Shown one piece after another: positions 28,197 through 38,077 of a stretch of 64,000 nt of DNA (its first letter is position 1; each line of letters begins with the position of its first letter). Origin of the DNA: Chitinophagaceae bacterium. GTDB taxonomy: Bacteria > Bacteroidota > Bacteroidia > Chitinophagales > Chitinophagaceae. The DNA lies in NCBI GenBank assembly GCA_023957755.1, contig JAMLGT010000014.1, positions 47,475 through 111,474 on the forward strand. Reading direction: 5' to 3'. The translations under genes were made by a program, and so were the position numbers. Below the pieces are notes generated by a model. The model saw only the letters and a program-made list of their open reading frames with translations, ran no database searches and was not told the origin of the DNA.

Positions 28197-28670
28197 TCAA
28201 TTCACAATTTTGTTGGCACAACTGCTGCTTGCGAATGCTTCAGGCTTGGCTTTAAATGCGAATCCCATCCCAAGGATGTAGCCCATTGCTTCGCGCAGCG
28301 CCTCATTACTTTTAAAACCCGGATTGGTGTTAATATCCGCATGCACCTCCATGTCCACATCATAGAGGGTAAATAAATCGCATAATTCGTAAGCTACCTC
28401 TATGCTCTTTGCTACTTCTACCAACATCCTTTCTTTTATAGAATATTGTGTAAGGGTTTTCTCATTATGAATAAACATAAACCCGCCTCTGCCTTCTCTG
28501 AGAAAAACAATTACCGTAGCAAATTCTGTTTCGTGCGATCGCACCTGGCTATCGGTGCCGATGCATACTTTTAATCTGTTACCCGCTTCATGCTCACGCC
28601 TGATAGCCGCCTCCACTGCTGACTTTATCGGTAAATCGATGGGTTCTCCATTAAACCTTCGCCAAAGCAT
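28197..28670 (-). CDS. YkuK-like ribonuclease H-fold protein (DUF458)
   Basis: A 157-residue cytoplasmic protein. The CIGTDSQVRSHETEFATVIVF strand pair with an acidic residue, and the later VDMEVHADINTNPGFKSNEALREAMGYILGMGF stretch, are typical of the YkuK/DUF458 family, which has an RNase H-like fold with several conserved acidic residues. Bacillus YkuK is uncharacterised in detail, so a nuclease role is only inferred from the fold. Start ATG at 28670. It stands alone and converges on the exported protein gene with a 39-base gap. Confidence 0.82.
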   Translation of the reverse strand: MLWRRFNGEPIDLPIKSAVEAAIRREHEAGNRLKVCIGTDSQVRSHETEFATVIVFLREGRGGFMFIHNEKTLTQYSIKERMLVEVAKSIEVAYELCDLFTLYDVDMEVHADINTNPGFKSNEALREAMGYILGMGFAFKAKPEAFASSSCANKIVN

Positions 28671-28888
28671 ATAAATAAAATTAATCGGTGAAAAATAAAA
28701 TCAATACCAGGAATCTGACAGCGGCATCAGAAAAATTCAATAACCTAAACCCGGGAACACTTTACATAACAGACTCCCAGCTACGACTATAACCTCACAA
28801 TTTACTTTATTGAGTTTATAACCTCTTTACTTTTTTTTGTCACACCCGCATAATATACCGGTTAAGATGCAATACTCTATCGAATTAA

Positions 28889-28916
28889 AAAGGGCCAGCC
28901 CCTATGCTGACCCTTT
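28889..28916 (-). terminator. Rho-independent terminator of the metalloprotease operon
   Basis: Arms 28889-28899 and 28906-28916 pair over 11 bp with one G-U pair around a 6-base loop. On the minus strand the stem is followed by a run of T. It lies 20 bases after the stop at 28937. Confidence 0.8.
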
Positions 28917-28936
28917 AACTTACACATGAATCTACC

Positions 28937-30520
28937 TTACATTCTTACAATTCTTTGCGTTATTCTTTGAGAATTACCAGCCATTTGGATAATGTAGATT
29001 CCTTTAGGGGTGTTTGAGATATTAATAACGTTTTTACCAGCTGTTCCATTGCCTTTTCTTAAAATTTTTCCGTTCATATCGGAGAGGATGTATTGGAAGC
29101 TTTCTACTGCGGCCACTTCTACCTGTGTGGTTACTACAGTCGCCTTCACACTGAAGCCGCTTGCTCCTTTCTGAAGCAGGCTGATACCATTTGAATAACT
29201 GGTTCTGTCAGACGCTGTCACCACCTTCAGACGGTAGAAAATATTGCCTGCCCTTTCAGGATCATAATGAAAAGCCCGTGCATTTCCATTTAATGCAGCT
29301 ACCTTCGTGAAACTAATTCCATCATAAGAGACTTCGATTTCCTGCGCCGCAATAGCCTCATCACACACGATATTCCATGTGAGCAAATGTCCGCTGCGAT
29401 CCTGTCTGCCAACAAGATCAATACTTGAAACGGGATTAGTAGAGAATGGAGAGAAGGTGCCATTTATAAAATAAGAACCCAGGCTCCCATAATTCGAAGT
29501 GTATTGATTACCTCCACCACTTACAGTCAGATAATATTTTCCTGGCTCAAGTACAATATCAAAACTCGCATCAAGGATGGTGGATGGGTTATATGTTCCG
29601 AGTATATTATGGTTTTCGTCTAATAGCTGAAGCACTACATCCAGATTAGCTCCGGCATTATTTGGCCCCACAGAGAAGGGTCTTGTATTCACTACCAATC
29701 GGCCGACAGAAGGAAGAAACACTTCAAAGAAATCCACATCTGAATTTGTAGTTATGATTCCTTCGCCGGAGAGGTTATTATCTGCAATTTGAAGCTTGGT
29801 GGCCGATGCGGCATCATTACCATGATCATCGGGCCTGTAAGAAAACCCATTCATGCTGGTTATGATTGAAAGGTTATCCTGGTCAGCCATGCAGCCATTC
29901 GGGGTGGGCCCATTGTTCCAACTACTAAAGTTTCTTCCATAACTGTTCCCCATCACCGGAGCCCATCCAATTTCCCCACCTCCTTCACCATCATTATACA
30001 CATTCACCAATGCACATTCATCCGAATATTTTGCCTGATGTGATAATCCCAGTGTATGTCCCACCTCATGCGAACAACACTCAGCTATAGATTTCGTCTT
30101 CCAGCCTAATTTGTCAGGAAAAACAAAAAGTGGTGTCTCGTCGCCCCAGGTAAACGACCCTGTAAATGATACGCCTCCTGCCTGGGGAGCCCAGGATGGT
30201 TTAGGTGTAACTACTACCCTTATACGATTCGTAAGAGGTGCCGCCAGATACACTGACGAGTCTGTAGTTATATTCACATCGAACGGACGAAAATCTTCAG
30301 ACACCCGATGAAATATTTCAGTTATCTGATCATTAGTTAATCCCGGTGATTCACAGTAAAAAGGGTTTCCTGAATTCCATAGTGTGCCCTGCACATAATG
30401 GCCATCAAAATCCAAAAATATCGTAGCCCTCGCAGAAGGATGGCTACTTAGTTTGGGCAGTTGTGAATACCCTGATGTAACAAACAACAGTAAGGTAAAT
30501 AATGTGGTTAAGGTTTTCAT
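28937..30520 (-). CDS. Secreted metzincin-type metalloprotease with T9SS sorting domain
   Basis: A 527-residue exported protease (signal peptide about 1-20). The metzincin zinc motif HEVGHTLGLSH is at 151-161, with ligands His151, His155 and His161 and catalytic Glu152. VMGNSYG, near 190, may serve as the Met-turn. An FLDFDGH motif at about 35-41 marks the start of the protease fold. A pre-peptidase-like beta domain (about 235-345) and a fibronectin-like part (about 365-440) follow. The C-terminus (about 450-527), with ILSDMNGKILRKG and GIYIIQM, is a type A T9SS sorting domain. A small exported protein is encoded 43 bases upstream in the same direction and may be its partner. Confidence 0.9.
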   Translation of the reverse strand: MKTLTTLFTLLLFVTSGYSQLPKLSSHPSARATIFLDFDGHYVQGTLWNSGNPFYCESPGLTNDQITEIFHRVSEDFRPFDVNITTDSSVYLAAPLTNRIRVVVTPKPSWAPQAGGVSFTGSFTWGDETPLFVFPDKLGWKTKSIAECCSHEVGHTLGLSHQAKYSDECALVNVYNDGEGGGEIGWAPVMGNSYGRNFSSWNNGPTPNGCMADQDNLSIITSMNGFSYRPDDHGNDAASATKLQIADNNLSGEGIITTNSDVDFFEVFLPSVGRLVVNTRPFSVGPNNAGANLDVVLQLLDENHNILGTYNPSTILDASFDIVLEPGKYYLTVSGGGNQYTSNYGSLGSYFINGTFSPFSTNPVSSIDLVGRQDRSGHLLTWNIVCDEAIAAQEIEVSYDGISFTKVAALNGNARAFHYDPERAGNIFYRLKVVTASDRTSYSNGISLLQKGASGFSVKATVVTTQVEVAAVESFQYILSDMNGKILRKGNGTAGKNVINISNTPKGIYIIQMAGNSQRITQRIVRM

Positions 30521-30563
30521 GGTATCAGACGTTTAGGGGGTGTTTTCAGGTTAGCATCAGAAG

Positions 30564-31010
30564 CTAGAAGTCCTGTAATAATTCATCTGTTTTAATCTTT
30601 TTGAAATTATATACGCCATCCGCATTCTTAGTCAGTTCATAACCATCTGCCGATCTTTCATTCAGTATCCTGCCGACATAGCTAATGGTCTGATCGTCAT
30701 TGATTCTTTTTGAAATAGAAAGAAGGCTGTTGTCCAGGGCGGCACTCCTCACAATCACTGTGTGGAGATTTTCGTAGCGCTTAATATTACTTACTACCTC
30801 TCCTTTGAACACCAAATCCTGAAACTTGAAACTTACGACGCCACCTTTTGGCGCAGTGAAGGCTTTGTCCAACTCATTGGTTGTCACAGCCAGTTTCTCA
30901 GCAGATCCCCTGAACAGCGCATTCTGGCGAATAGGATTAGACTGGGCTAAAATTTGATTTGAGGTGAACAGCAGCAATAGCAATGCTATGCCCTTGTGTA
31001 AGGTTTTCAT
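30564..31010 (-). CDS. Small exported protein upstream of the metalloprotease, unknown function
   Basis: A 148-residue protein with a signal peptide at about 1-22 (ending ILAQ). The mature part holds about 25 unstructured residues, then a beta-rich domain (GGVVSFKFQDLVFKGEVVSNIKR; LHTVIVRS; LLSISKRINDDQTISYVGRIL). It has no cysteine and no catalytic motif. It lies 43 bases upstream of the T9SS metalloprotease and, by position and size, could be an inhibitor or folding helper, a role often played by separate pro-domains. This is inference; the protein is otherwise unassigned. Confidence 0.7.
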   Translation of the reverse strand: MKTLHKGIALLLLLFTSNQILAQSNPIRQNALFRGSAEKLAVTTNELDKAFTAPKGGVVSFKFQDLVFKGEVVSNIKRYENLHTVIVRSAALDNSLLSISKRINDDQTISYVGRILNERSADGYELTKNADGVYNFKKIKTDELLQDF

Positions 31011-31163
31011 AGTTCGGATTTTAGGGGTTAAACTATTATCCTAAAAACGAACAGAATTCTATTTTATTACAGAAGTGGTATCAAGAGTGGAAAATCAGGC
31101 AAAACTACTCAGATACAGAAGTAGAACTACGATGAAATAATGGGGGTTTATACAATCAACCTA

Positions 31164-32768
31164 CTATCCCTGTTTGTGAATTTCACTTGTAAAATGGAAT
31201 TCTATATCGGGATTATTGGTTCTCTCCGTATTCAGGAACCACTCGCTCTGGGCGAGATACACCAGCATCCCGTCCTTATCTTCGGCAATATTAGCCGATT
31301 TGAATTTAATGAAATCCTGAAGCTTCTGCGAATCCCTTGAACTGATCCAGCAGGCTTTGTAAAAAGGAAGCGCCACGAATTCTACAGAAGCACCATATTC
31401 ATTCTTAAGTCGATACTGTATTACTTCAAATTGCAGATCGCCCACACATCCGATAATTTTTTTGTTTCCTCCAAACTGAGTAAACAACTGGGCTACACCT
31501 TCATCTGTCAGTTGTAACAAACCCTTTTCGAGCTGTTTGGTCTTCATAGGGTCTTTATTCACCACCTCTTTAAATATCTCAGGCGAGAAAGAGGGTATCC
31601 CGGTAAAATAAAAATCTTCTCCCTCCGTCAGCGTATCTCCAATCTTAAAATTTCCTGAATCGTACAATCCCACTACATCACCCGGCCATGCATTATCAAT
31701 TACATCTTTTTCCCTCGCTAAAAACGTATAAGGGTTACTGAAACGGATATCTTTATCCAGCCTGACGTGATGGTAATATTTATTGCGTTCAAATTCGCCG
31801 GAGCATACTCTTAAAAATGCAATTCTGTCACGGTGACGAGGATCCAGATTGGCATGAATCTTAAAAACAAATCCGCTGAACTTACTCTCAGTCGGCAATA
31901 CTTTTCTGGTGGTCACTTCACGCGGCTGTGGTATCGGAGAAATTCGTATAAAGGTCTCAAGTAGTTCCTTCACACCGAAATTATTAATCGCACTTCCAAA
32001 GAAAACAGGTGCCAGAGTGCCACCCAGATAAGCTCCGCGATCGAAGTCTCCATAAACACCTTCTATAAGCTCTACATCTTCCCGAAGTTGATTGGCATCC
32101 TTTTCACCAATCTTTTTCTCCAATACAGGGTCTTTAAGATCTTTCAGAGGTGTATCTGTGTCGGATACTTTTTGGTTCGGGTTAAACAGTAGCAACTGCT
32201 TGTCGTAAAGGTTATAGACCCCCTTAAAGTCTTTACCATTATTTATGGGCCAGCTTAGTGGATGCAAATTGATTTTCAGCTCGTCCTCGATCTCATCGAG
32301 CAGGTCAAACGGATTCTTACCATCGCGATCCAGTTTATTCACAAACACAATTACAGGAGTGTCTCTCATACGGCACACCTCCATCAATCGCCTTGTTTGC
32401 TCTTCCACTCCTTTTACACTATCGATTACCATCACCACGCTGTCCACTGCTGTAAGTGTGCGATAGGTGTCCTCAGCAAAATCTTTATGACCAGGGGTAT
32501 CCAAAAGGTTTATCAATGTGTCGTGATACTCAAAACTCAGGACGGAAGTGGCTACAGAGATTCCACGCTGCCTCTCAATCTCCATAAAGTCAGATGTAGC
32601 ATGCTTCTTAATCTTATTGCTCTTCACAGCACCGGCTGTCTGGATAGCGCCTCCGAAAAGGAGGAATTTTTCTGTAAGAGTTGTTTTTCCTGCGTCAGGG
32701 TGCGAGATAATTGCAAATGTCCTGCGTTTACCAATTTCCTTAAGCTGCTTCTGATTGTCTGCTGCCAT
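31164..32768 (-). CDS. prfC: Peptide chain release factor 3
   Basis: A 534-residue translational GTPase that removes class I release factors from the ribosome after termination. The GTPase motifs are complete: [24 protein letters not shown]. Later domains show the RF3-specific stretches [36 protein letters not shown] and [18 protein letters not shown]. The ATG at 32768 (MAADNQKQ) is chosen; a TTG at 32777 lies in frame upstream. It is divergent from the TPR lipoprotein gene. Confidence 0.96.
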   Translation of the reverse strand: MAADNQKQLKEIGKRRTFAIISHPDAGKTTLTEKFLLFGGAIQTAGAVKSNKIKKHATSDFMEIERQRGISVATSVLSFEYHDTLINLLDTPGHKDFAEDTYRTLTAVDSVVMVIDSVKGVEEQTRRLMEVCRMRDTPVIVFVNKLDRDGKNPFDLLDEIEDELKINLHPLSWPINNGKDFKGVYNLYDKQLLLFNPNQKVSDTDTPLKDLKDPVLEKKIGEKDANQLREDVELIEGVYGDFDRGAYLGGTLAPVFFGSAINNFGVKELLETFIRISPIPQPREVTTRKVLPTESKFSGFVFKIHANLDPRHRDRIAFLRVCSGEFERNKYYHHVRLDKDIRFSNPYTFLAREKDVIDNAWPGDVVGLYDSGNFKIGDTLTEGEDFYFTGIPSFSPEIFKEVVNKDPMKTKQLEKGLLQLTDEGVAQLFTQFGGNKKIIGCVGDLQFEVIQYRLKNEYGASVEFVALPFYKACWISSRDSQKLQDFIKFKSANIAEDKDGMLVYLAQSEWFLNTERTNNPDIEFHFTSEIHKQG

Positions 32769-32938
32769 CGATCTCAAATAAATTTATACTCCTTTGAAGA
32801 AATGCCCTTTAAGTCCTGATTTTGGAGAATTTTTTCAGGCGCGAAGGTAACTATTGAACCGCTTTTTTCCACTTGAAAAAATCAGAAAAAAATCTGAACT
32901 TTCAATACTTGCCAAATAAACCACTCACATACAAAATA

Positions 32939-33715
32939 ATGAAGTTACTTAACAGCACCCGGATAACACTCGTATTCTCTATCGCCATCCTTTTCACTTC
33001 CTGTGGGCGACTGAACACAGAAATAAAAGCACGGCGAAGTAATGAACAAGGGCTGGAGTTCCTGAGTCAGGGGCAATTCGATTCCGCAATTGCGGCCTTT
33101 AAAGCCGGTACCTCTCTCAATGGGGTCTCTAAGAAGATGAAAGCAATACTGTATAGAAATATTGCGCAGGTATATAATGAAATGGAAGCTCACGACTCTT
33201 CTATTGCCTATTCCAGACTCTCGGCAAATTGTTACAAGCCTGAAAGCTATGACTATCTTGTCAATATGGCTGATGTAGATCTCCTCACCGATAATACAGA
33301 TGCAGCTGTTTCAAAGCTCCAAAAAGCTATCAAAATAAAAAACGATGAGGTAGCAGCAAACAACTCTCTGGGATTGATTTATCTGGGAGAATATGGCGAT
33401 GACTATTACAATCCCTCAAAAGCACTTCAATTCAACAAAAAAGCTTACGAGATCAATAAAGACCGCAGCACGCTGGATGTACTGGCACGAAACTACTTTC
33501 TGCTCGACGACTTTGCTACTGCCGAAAAGTATTACGGAATACTAACAAAGGCTTTCCCTCAATTTACAGACTATAAGGTCATACTTGGAATTGTCGAACT
33601 CAAACTAAACAAGAATGCTGAAGCAGAAGCTCTTTTTCAGGAAGCACTTCAGAAAGACAGCTCATATATTGACCAAATAAATTATTACAAGGAGGAAGTA
33701 AATTCAGAGAATTGA
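32939..33715 (+). CDS. TPR-repeat lipoprotein
   Basis: About 258 residues starting with a lipoprotein signal (MKLLNSTRITLVFSIAILF) and lipobox FTSC, with the lipidated cysteine near residue 22, so it is membrane-tethered. Five or six tetratricopeptide-like helix pairs follow (EQGLEFLSQGQFDSAIAAFKAG; KAILYRNIAQVYNEMEAHDSSIAY; and others), which form protein-binding superhelices. The frame is open upstream from 32873, but the ATG at 32939 gives the signal peptide. It converges on the large T9SS gene with only four bases between the stops. The partner protein is unknown. Confidence 0.85.
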   Translation: MKLLNSTRITLVFSIAILFTSCGRLNTEIKARRSNEQGLEFLSQGQFDSAIAAFKAGTSLNGVSKKMKAILYRNIAQVYNEMEAHDSSIAYSRLSANCYKPESYDYLVNMADVDLLTDNTDAAVSKLQKAIKIKNDEVAANNSLGLIYLGEYGDDYYNPSKALQFNKKAYEINKDRSTLDVLARNYFLLDDFATAEKYYGILTKAFPQFTDYKVILGIVELKLNKNAEAEALFQEALQKDSSYIDQINYYKEEVNSEN

Positions 33716-33719
33716 TACC

Positions 33720-36700
33720 CTATCTTATAAGTTGCACTACTCCCTTCTTTGAATACGCATCCTTACCGGGTTCCTTAATCTCAATAGTATAAGTATAGGC
33801 CCCGGCAGGTTGCGGTTCGCCACGATAGTATCCATTCCACCCCCGAGAGGTGTCATGCGACTCGAACACCTTTGTGCCGAAACGATTAAACACTCTCATC
33901 ACGAATCGTTCGGTAGGTACCGGGAAGGCGAGCCTGAAAATATCATTTAGTCCGTCTCCATTCGGGCTGAATGCATTAGGTACCGCAAAAAGGCCGTCCA
34001 CTACTTTAATTTTTACCGCAGCCAGTGGTGAAGTACAGCTACCGAGAATTCGCTGTATATAAAATGTGGTATCAGCTTCTATTCCCATCAAAACAAAATA
34101 GCCTGATTTATTCTCAGACAATAAAGTCGAACCGAGAATGTCATTATAAAGCCTGAATGTACCTGAAGCAAGGTTATCTGGTGTTACCACTGCATCACGT
34201 CCTCTCTGAATCGTCACTTCTTTATATTCAGGAGTGGGAAGCGGGATATCTTTGTTCCCAATCACAATCGGATTTCCTGTTAATTCACAACCCATCGCAT
34301 CTTTAATTTTCAGCACATACTTCCCTGTGGAAATATTGCTAAGTACTACTCCTGTCCCGACTACGCTTCCCCCCTCATCAAACCATGAATAGGACACAGG
34401 ATTTATGGCTCCGGAAACTGATATTCCTCCAATACTTCCGTGCCTCAAACCACATTCATCGTCTGTCAGCTTTAGCCCACTCAAATCCATTACGGGTTCC
34501 GGATGAGCCTTAATAGCTACAGTGAATATCTTTCCCGCACACTGATTGCTGTCAGTGGCAAAGAGGTAATAGGTTCCTTCCTGTAACCCATTTAATTGCG
34601 TAGCAGCCCCTAATAAATTATTTGAGGCACTATCTATCCATCTAAAGGTGTAGCCCTCTGTGGACTTTGTAAATCCTAACACTTCAGCACTTCCATTGCT
34701 TTCACCACAATAAGCATCCTTTACATTGGCAGCCGTAACCCCAATTGCATCAAAAAAAGCCTGTGGCACATTTACCTTTACTTCTGCCCTACACCCGTCT
34801 GTGTTATTTATAACAAGTTGATATACTCCTGCCTCAAGGCCATGCACATGCAGCATATTACTTACCAGCCTGTTGTCCGACACATCAAACCAGGTATATT
34901 GTCCCCCATTCACCACCTGAATCCCCGTTATACTTCCTGTATTTGAGTTACAATTACTCTCACCGACAATCATCTGTGTGGTGTCAATTTCAATAGCGCC
35001 CTGATCAGCGATGAGGTAATAATCTGTGAATACAGTATCACATCCCGCCTTCTCATCTTTGAACTTTATCCTATACTTTCCAGCCGGCACATTCAATAAG
35101 TTGAACCCACTGCCAACCGAATTTCCCAGTGAATCTATCCATACTACAAAGGGCGTACCCGTAACATTGGCTGCACTGATTCCGGTGATACTTCCATTGC
35201 TTTTATTGCAGGTTGCATTAACTACCCTTGCATTATCAGAGAGTAAGGATGCCCCCTCTGAATTCTTCAATACGAACGTAAGAGTGTCATTACAACCTTC
35301 AGGTACACCATACTTATCTGATATTACAAAATGGTAAGTACCTTCAAAAAGATTATAAATACTACGATCATTTGGATCTCCAATAGTCTCCCATTTATCA
35401 TTTGTCCACCTGACATCCGCAAGAGTTGTATTTAAAATAATTAGATTCCCAATACTCCCATTATTCAGTCCGCAGGAAGGATTCGTCACATCAGGCATTG
35501 CCGTTACCCTGGTTGTGTAATCATCCAGACTAAAATAATACAACAGGTTTGTACATGTGCCTCCATGTACGCCAAACAACATATAATATCCTGCATCAAC
35601 ATCCTTAAGATCTAAGGAAGTACTCACCGTATCTCCTGTATTCCGCTCCACCCAGAAATAAGAATCAGCCCCCTCGGTCCGCAAATTTGTAATACTGCCC
35701 TTAACCCCACACCTTGGATACACTATGTTTACATCTGATGCATCGCAGGTGGGTTGGGAGAAGCCACTGCTATAACCACCTGCATTAGTACTCATCGCCA
35801 CTACTGTTCCTGTAATGGGGCCGTAAAACTCCCAATAGCCGGTAGCATCAGCAGTTGTGGTACCCAAATATTTTTTCCCTTCACAGGCGGAACAGTCATC
35901 ATCATAATACAAATCAACCTTTACGTTGGGAGCGGCTCTTCCCTTTACGTAGGTAGCAGTAGTTTCGTCGATCTGAATGAAAATTGGTTCTGAAGAATTG
36001 GGGTTATACTGAGTTATCACCGTGGAGCCTAGTGTAGAGTTACACTCAAATACATTCTTTCCAATGGTCACAGGCCCTGCATTATAAATGAAAAGTGATG
36101 GATAATTAATACCTCCATTATTATTATGCAGAAAGTTTCCATTAGCCTCATCGTCATCCCCCATCACTACCCCACCGATACAACCATTAATTGTAATCTT
36201 TGTTCTGGCACTGGAAAAAAATGTTTTGTCACCTCTGAATTCGTTTCTCATTATGGTAATCGGGCCTGAAAGAGTCTGAAAAAACGCATTGGCAATACTT
36301 ACGTTATCCAACAAATCGATACGGTAATCCGGGCCATTTCCATCATTTCTGACAGGGTTTGAATATCCATTCCCAATAGTAATGTATCCTTCAAAAGTAG
36401 CTACAGAGTAGTTGAGAGGCGTTACTCCATCATACAAAAATCCAAAGAGATTATGCTGAATACGCAAAAATCCATTGCCTGCATCATTTTGCGAATTCAC
36501 ACTTATTGCTGCTCCGCCATTTCCAAAAATATTACCATCAGCCTTATCAGGCCCACCGATTGTAATATCTCTGACATTAGCAAAGGTGATTGCATTGTTT
36601 GATACCAGCACTACATCATCCACATCATCTCCTCCGGTATCATAATAATATCCCTGCTGTCCCAGAAAGTTGCTTCGAATACGAATATCACTGCAATCTG

Positions 36701-37241
36701 TAGAATTAGAATAGATACAATGAACCACCCCATTTATCACATTACCCCTGGCAGGTGCGCCAATATCAATGTTTCTTGAATTTTCAATAACAATTCCATA
36801 CAATTGAGATGACCTGGGGGGCGGACCAAACAATCCCTGCCAATAGCCATAATAGAGATGCAAGCCATACACCCCCACATTCTCGGCATCCCGGATTTTA
36901 AGCATTACAAACGAAGGAACAAAGTCCAGTTTTATCAGGCACACTTTAGCGCTTGTGGCATTTCCATACGATTCACCAGGCTGAGAAGTGCCATCCACAA
37001 CGATATTGGATGAAAGGGCCGGCAATTCTGTAACCAGATGGATAAGCCTGAGATTATATATCGTTTCAGGTATATTGAAACTAATGGTATCCTGTTCTGA
37101 TATCCCATTAGAGTTTGCTTTTGTGATGGCCTCCCTCAAAGTGCCCGGACCACTGTCCGCGCTGGAAGTCACCACAAAGTGTTCAGCAATAGCGCTCCTG
37201 AAGGAAAAAAACAGACAAATAAACAGGATAATTTTTTTCAT
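33720..37241 (-). CDS. Large T9SS cargo protein: beta-helix, SprB-like repeats and CHU_C (gliding-associated) C-terminus
   Basis: About 1173 residues from the ATG at 37241, which begins a signal peptide (MKKIILFICLFFSF, ending AIAE); a longer frame reaches 37346 but would bury the signal. Residues about 20-450 look like a right-handed beta-helix of the polymorphic outer-membrane/parallel-beta type (NIVVDGTSQPGESYGNA; INGCIGGVVMGDDDEANGNF). From about 500 to 1030 several units of about 80-90 residues each begin with a C..NGSI motif (CGVKGSITNL, CGLNNGSIGNL, CNKSNGSITGI, CNSNTGSITGI, CGESNGSAEVL, CGLRHGSIGGI), like SprB repeats. The C-terminus, with VPNAFSPNGDGLNDIF, is the CHU_C domain exported by T9SS type B. 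Probably a surface adhesin. Confidence 0.88.
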   Translation of the reverse strand: MKKIILFICLFFSFRSAIAEHFVVTSSADSGPGTLREAITKANSNGISEQDTISFNIPETIYNLRLIHLVTELPALSSNIVVDGTSQPGESYGNATSAKVCLIKLDFVPSFVMLKIRDAENVGVYGLHLYYGYWQGLFGPPPRSSQLYGIVIENSRNIDIGAPARGNVINGVVHCIYSNSTDCSDIRIRSNFLGQQGYYYDTGGDDVDDVVLVSNNAITFANVRDITIGGPDKADGNIFGNGGAAISVNSQNDAGNGFLRIQHNLFGFLYDGVTPLNYSVATFEGYITIGNGYSNPVRNDGNGPDYRIDLLDNVSIANAFFQTLSGPITIMRNEFRGDKTFFSSARTKITINGCIGGVVMGDDDEANGNFLHNNNGGINYPSLFIYNAGPVTIGKNVFECNSTLGSTVITQYNPNSSEPIFIQIDETTATYVKGRAAPNVKVDLYYDDDCSACEGKKYLGTTTADATGYWEFYGPITGTVVAMSTNAGGYSSGFSQPTCDASDVNIVYPRCGVKGSITNLRTEGADSYFWVERNTGDTVSTSLDLKDVDAGYYMLFGVHGGTCTNLLYYFSLDDYTTRVTAMPDVTNPSCGLNNGSIGNLIILNTTLADVRWTNDKWETIGDPNDRSIYNLFEGTYHFVISDKYGVPEGCNDTLTFVLKNSEGASLLSDNARVVNATCNKSNGSITGISAANVTGTPFVVWIDSLGNSVGSGFNLLNVPAGKYRIKFKDEKAGCDTVFTDYYLIADQGAIEIDTTQMIVGESNCNSNTGSITGIQVVNGGQYTWFDVSDNRLVSNMLHVHGLEAGVYQLVINNTDGCRAEVKVNVPQAFFDAIGVTAANVKDAYCGESNGSAEVLGFTKSTEGYTFRWIDSASNNLLGAATQLNGLQEGTYYLFATDSNQCAGKIFTVAIKAHPEPVMDLSGLKLTDDECGLRHGSIGGISVSGAINPVSYSWFDEGGSVVGTGVVLSNISTGKYVLKIKDAMGCELTGNPIVIGNKDIPLPTPEYKEVTIQRGRDAVVTPDNLASGTFRLYNDILGSTLLSENKSGYFVLMGIEADTTFYIQRILGSCTSPLAAVKIKVVDGLFAVPNAFSPNGDGLNDIFRLAFPVPTERFVMRVFNRFGTKVFESHDTSRGWNGYYRGEPQPAGAYTYTIEIKEPGKDAYSKKGVVQLIR

Positions 37242-37366
37242 ATGCAGTAATAAGCAAGACACTTCATCAGTATCGCACTCGTGTAAAAATAATAAATAAC
37301 TATCCGGAAAAGGAATAGATAATCGCCAGAAAGGCAATGCAGCCACTCCGGACTATGCAGTCAATT

Positions 37367-38077
37367 CTACTCTACTGTTACTGAAAAAGTAATCATTCGA
37401 GAGTAAACCTTATCGATTACATTAGAATACTTCAGATTTACATCCCTGCTGTGGAGGTTAACTAATCCATGACTCATCTTTATTTCGGGAGACAGTACAA
37501 AAAAGGGAAAGTAAATATGGAATCCCAGTCCGATTTCAGTACTGAAGTTGGTTTTCTTCAACTTTATCAGATCCTCTGCACTTTCTGCTTTTGCATTGCT
37601 GGCAAGGTCATAATCTATCCTTCCTCCTGCGAAGGTGTACACTTTCAGGTTGCCAATTCGATCGCTGCTAAATGCCAGATTGACCGGAAAACTCAGGGTG
37701 ATGGATTGCACGCGCCTGGTGGTAACAGAATCTGACTCATACTTTTGTGAATATAAAAATGCCTTATCTGAGAAGGTAAGATCCAGGGGATGTACTCTCA
37801 GGTCAAAATGACTACTAAGCCTGAGGTTGGTCAGAAACGCAAGGTTTACACCAGAATTGTTTATGCTCTCCACACTCATGATAGAGTCATACTCTAAAAA
37901 CCGGGGGTGATGTGTAAACGAAAAATGCGATTTATTGTACCCCAGGTTGATTCCGAAATGATAAGGCCTATCATCACGGCCTTCCAAATTGAGTGTATTT
38001 CGCTGTGCCATCGCACAGGAAGTACTCAACAAGGCAATCCATAGAAGGGTTACTTTTCTGCGCAATAAATAGTGCAT
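37367..38077 (-). CDS. porT: Type IX secretion system beta-barrel protein PorT
   Basis: A 236-residue outer-membrane protein with an export signal (about 1-24, ending CAMAQ) and short beta strands typical of an 8-stranded barrel (FGINLGYNKSHFSF; GVNLAFLTNLRLSSHFDLRVHP; LSFPVNLAFSSDRI). The pattern GYNxSxF early on and EIKMSHGLVN near the end fit PorT, a component required for T9SS export in Porphyromonas and Flavobacterium. Its gene overlaps the end of the menG/ubiE gene by 28 bases, an arrangement I recall from other Bacteroidota. The three T9SS cargo genes in this window depend on such a system. Confidence 0.85.
   Translation of the reverse strand: MHYLLRRKVTLLWIALLSTSCAMAQRNTLNLEGRDDRPYHFGINLGYNKSHFSFTHHPRFLEYDSIMSVESINNSGVNLAFLTNLRLSSHFDLRVHPLDLTFSDKAFLYSQKYESDSVTTRRVQSITLSFPVNLAFSSDRIGNLKVYTFAGGRIDYDLASNAKAESAEDLIKLKKTNFSTEIGLGFHIYFPFFVLSPEIKMSHGLVNLHSRDVNLKYSNVIDKVYSRMITFSVTVE

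Noticed and set aside
32262..32819. Plus-strand frame of 185 codons opposite prfC
   Set aside because: It is antisense to the conserved GTPase domain of prfC, with no promoter or motif.
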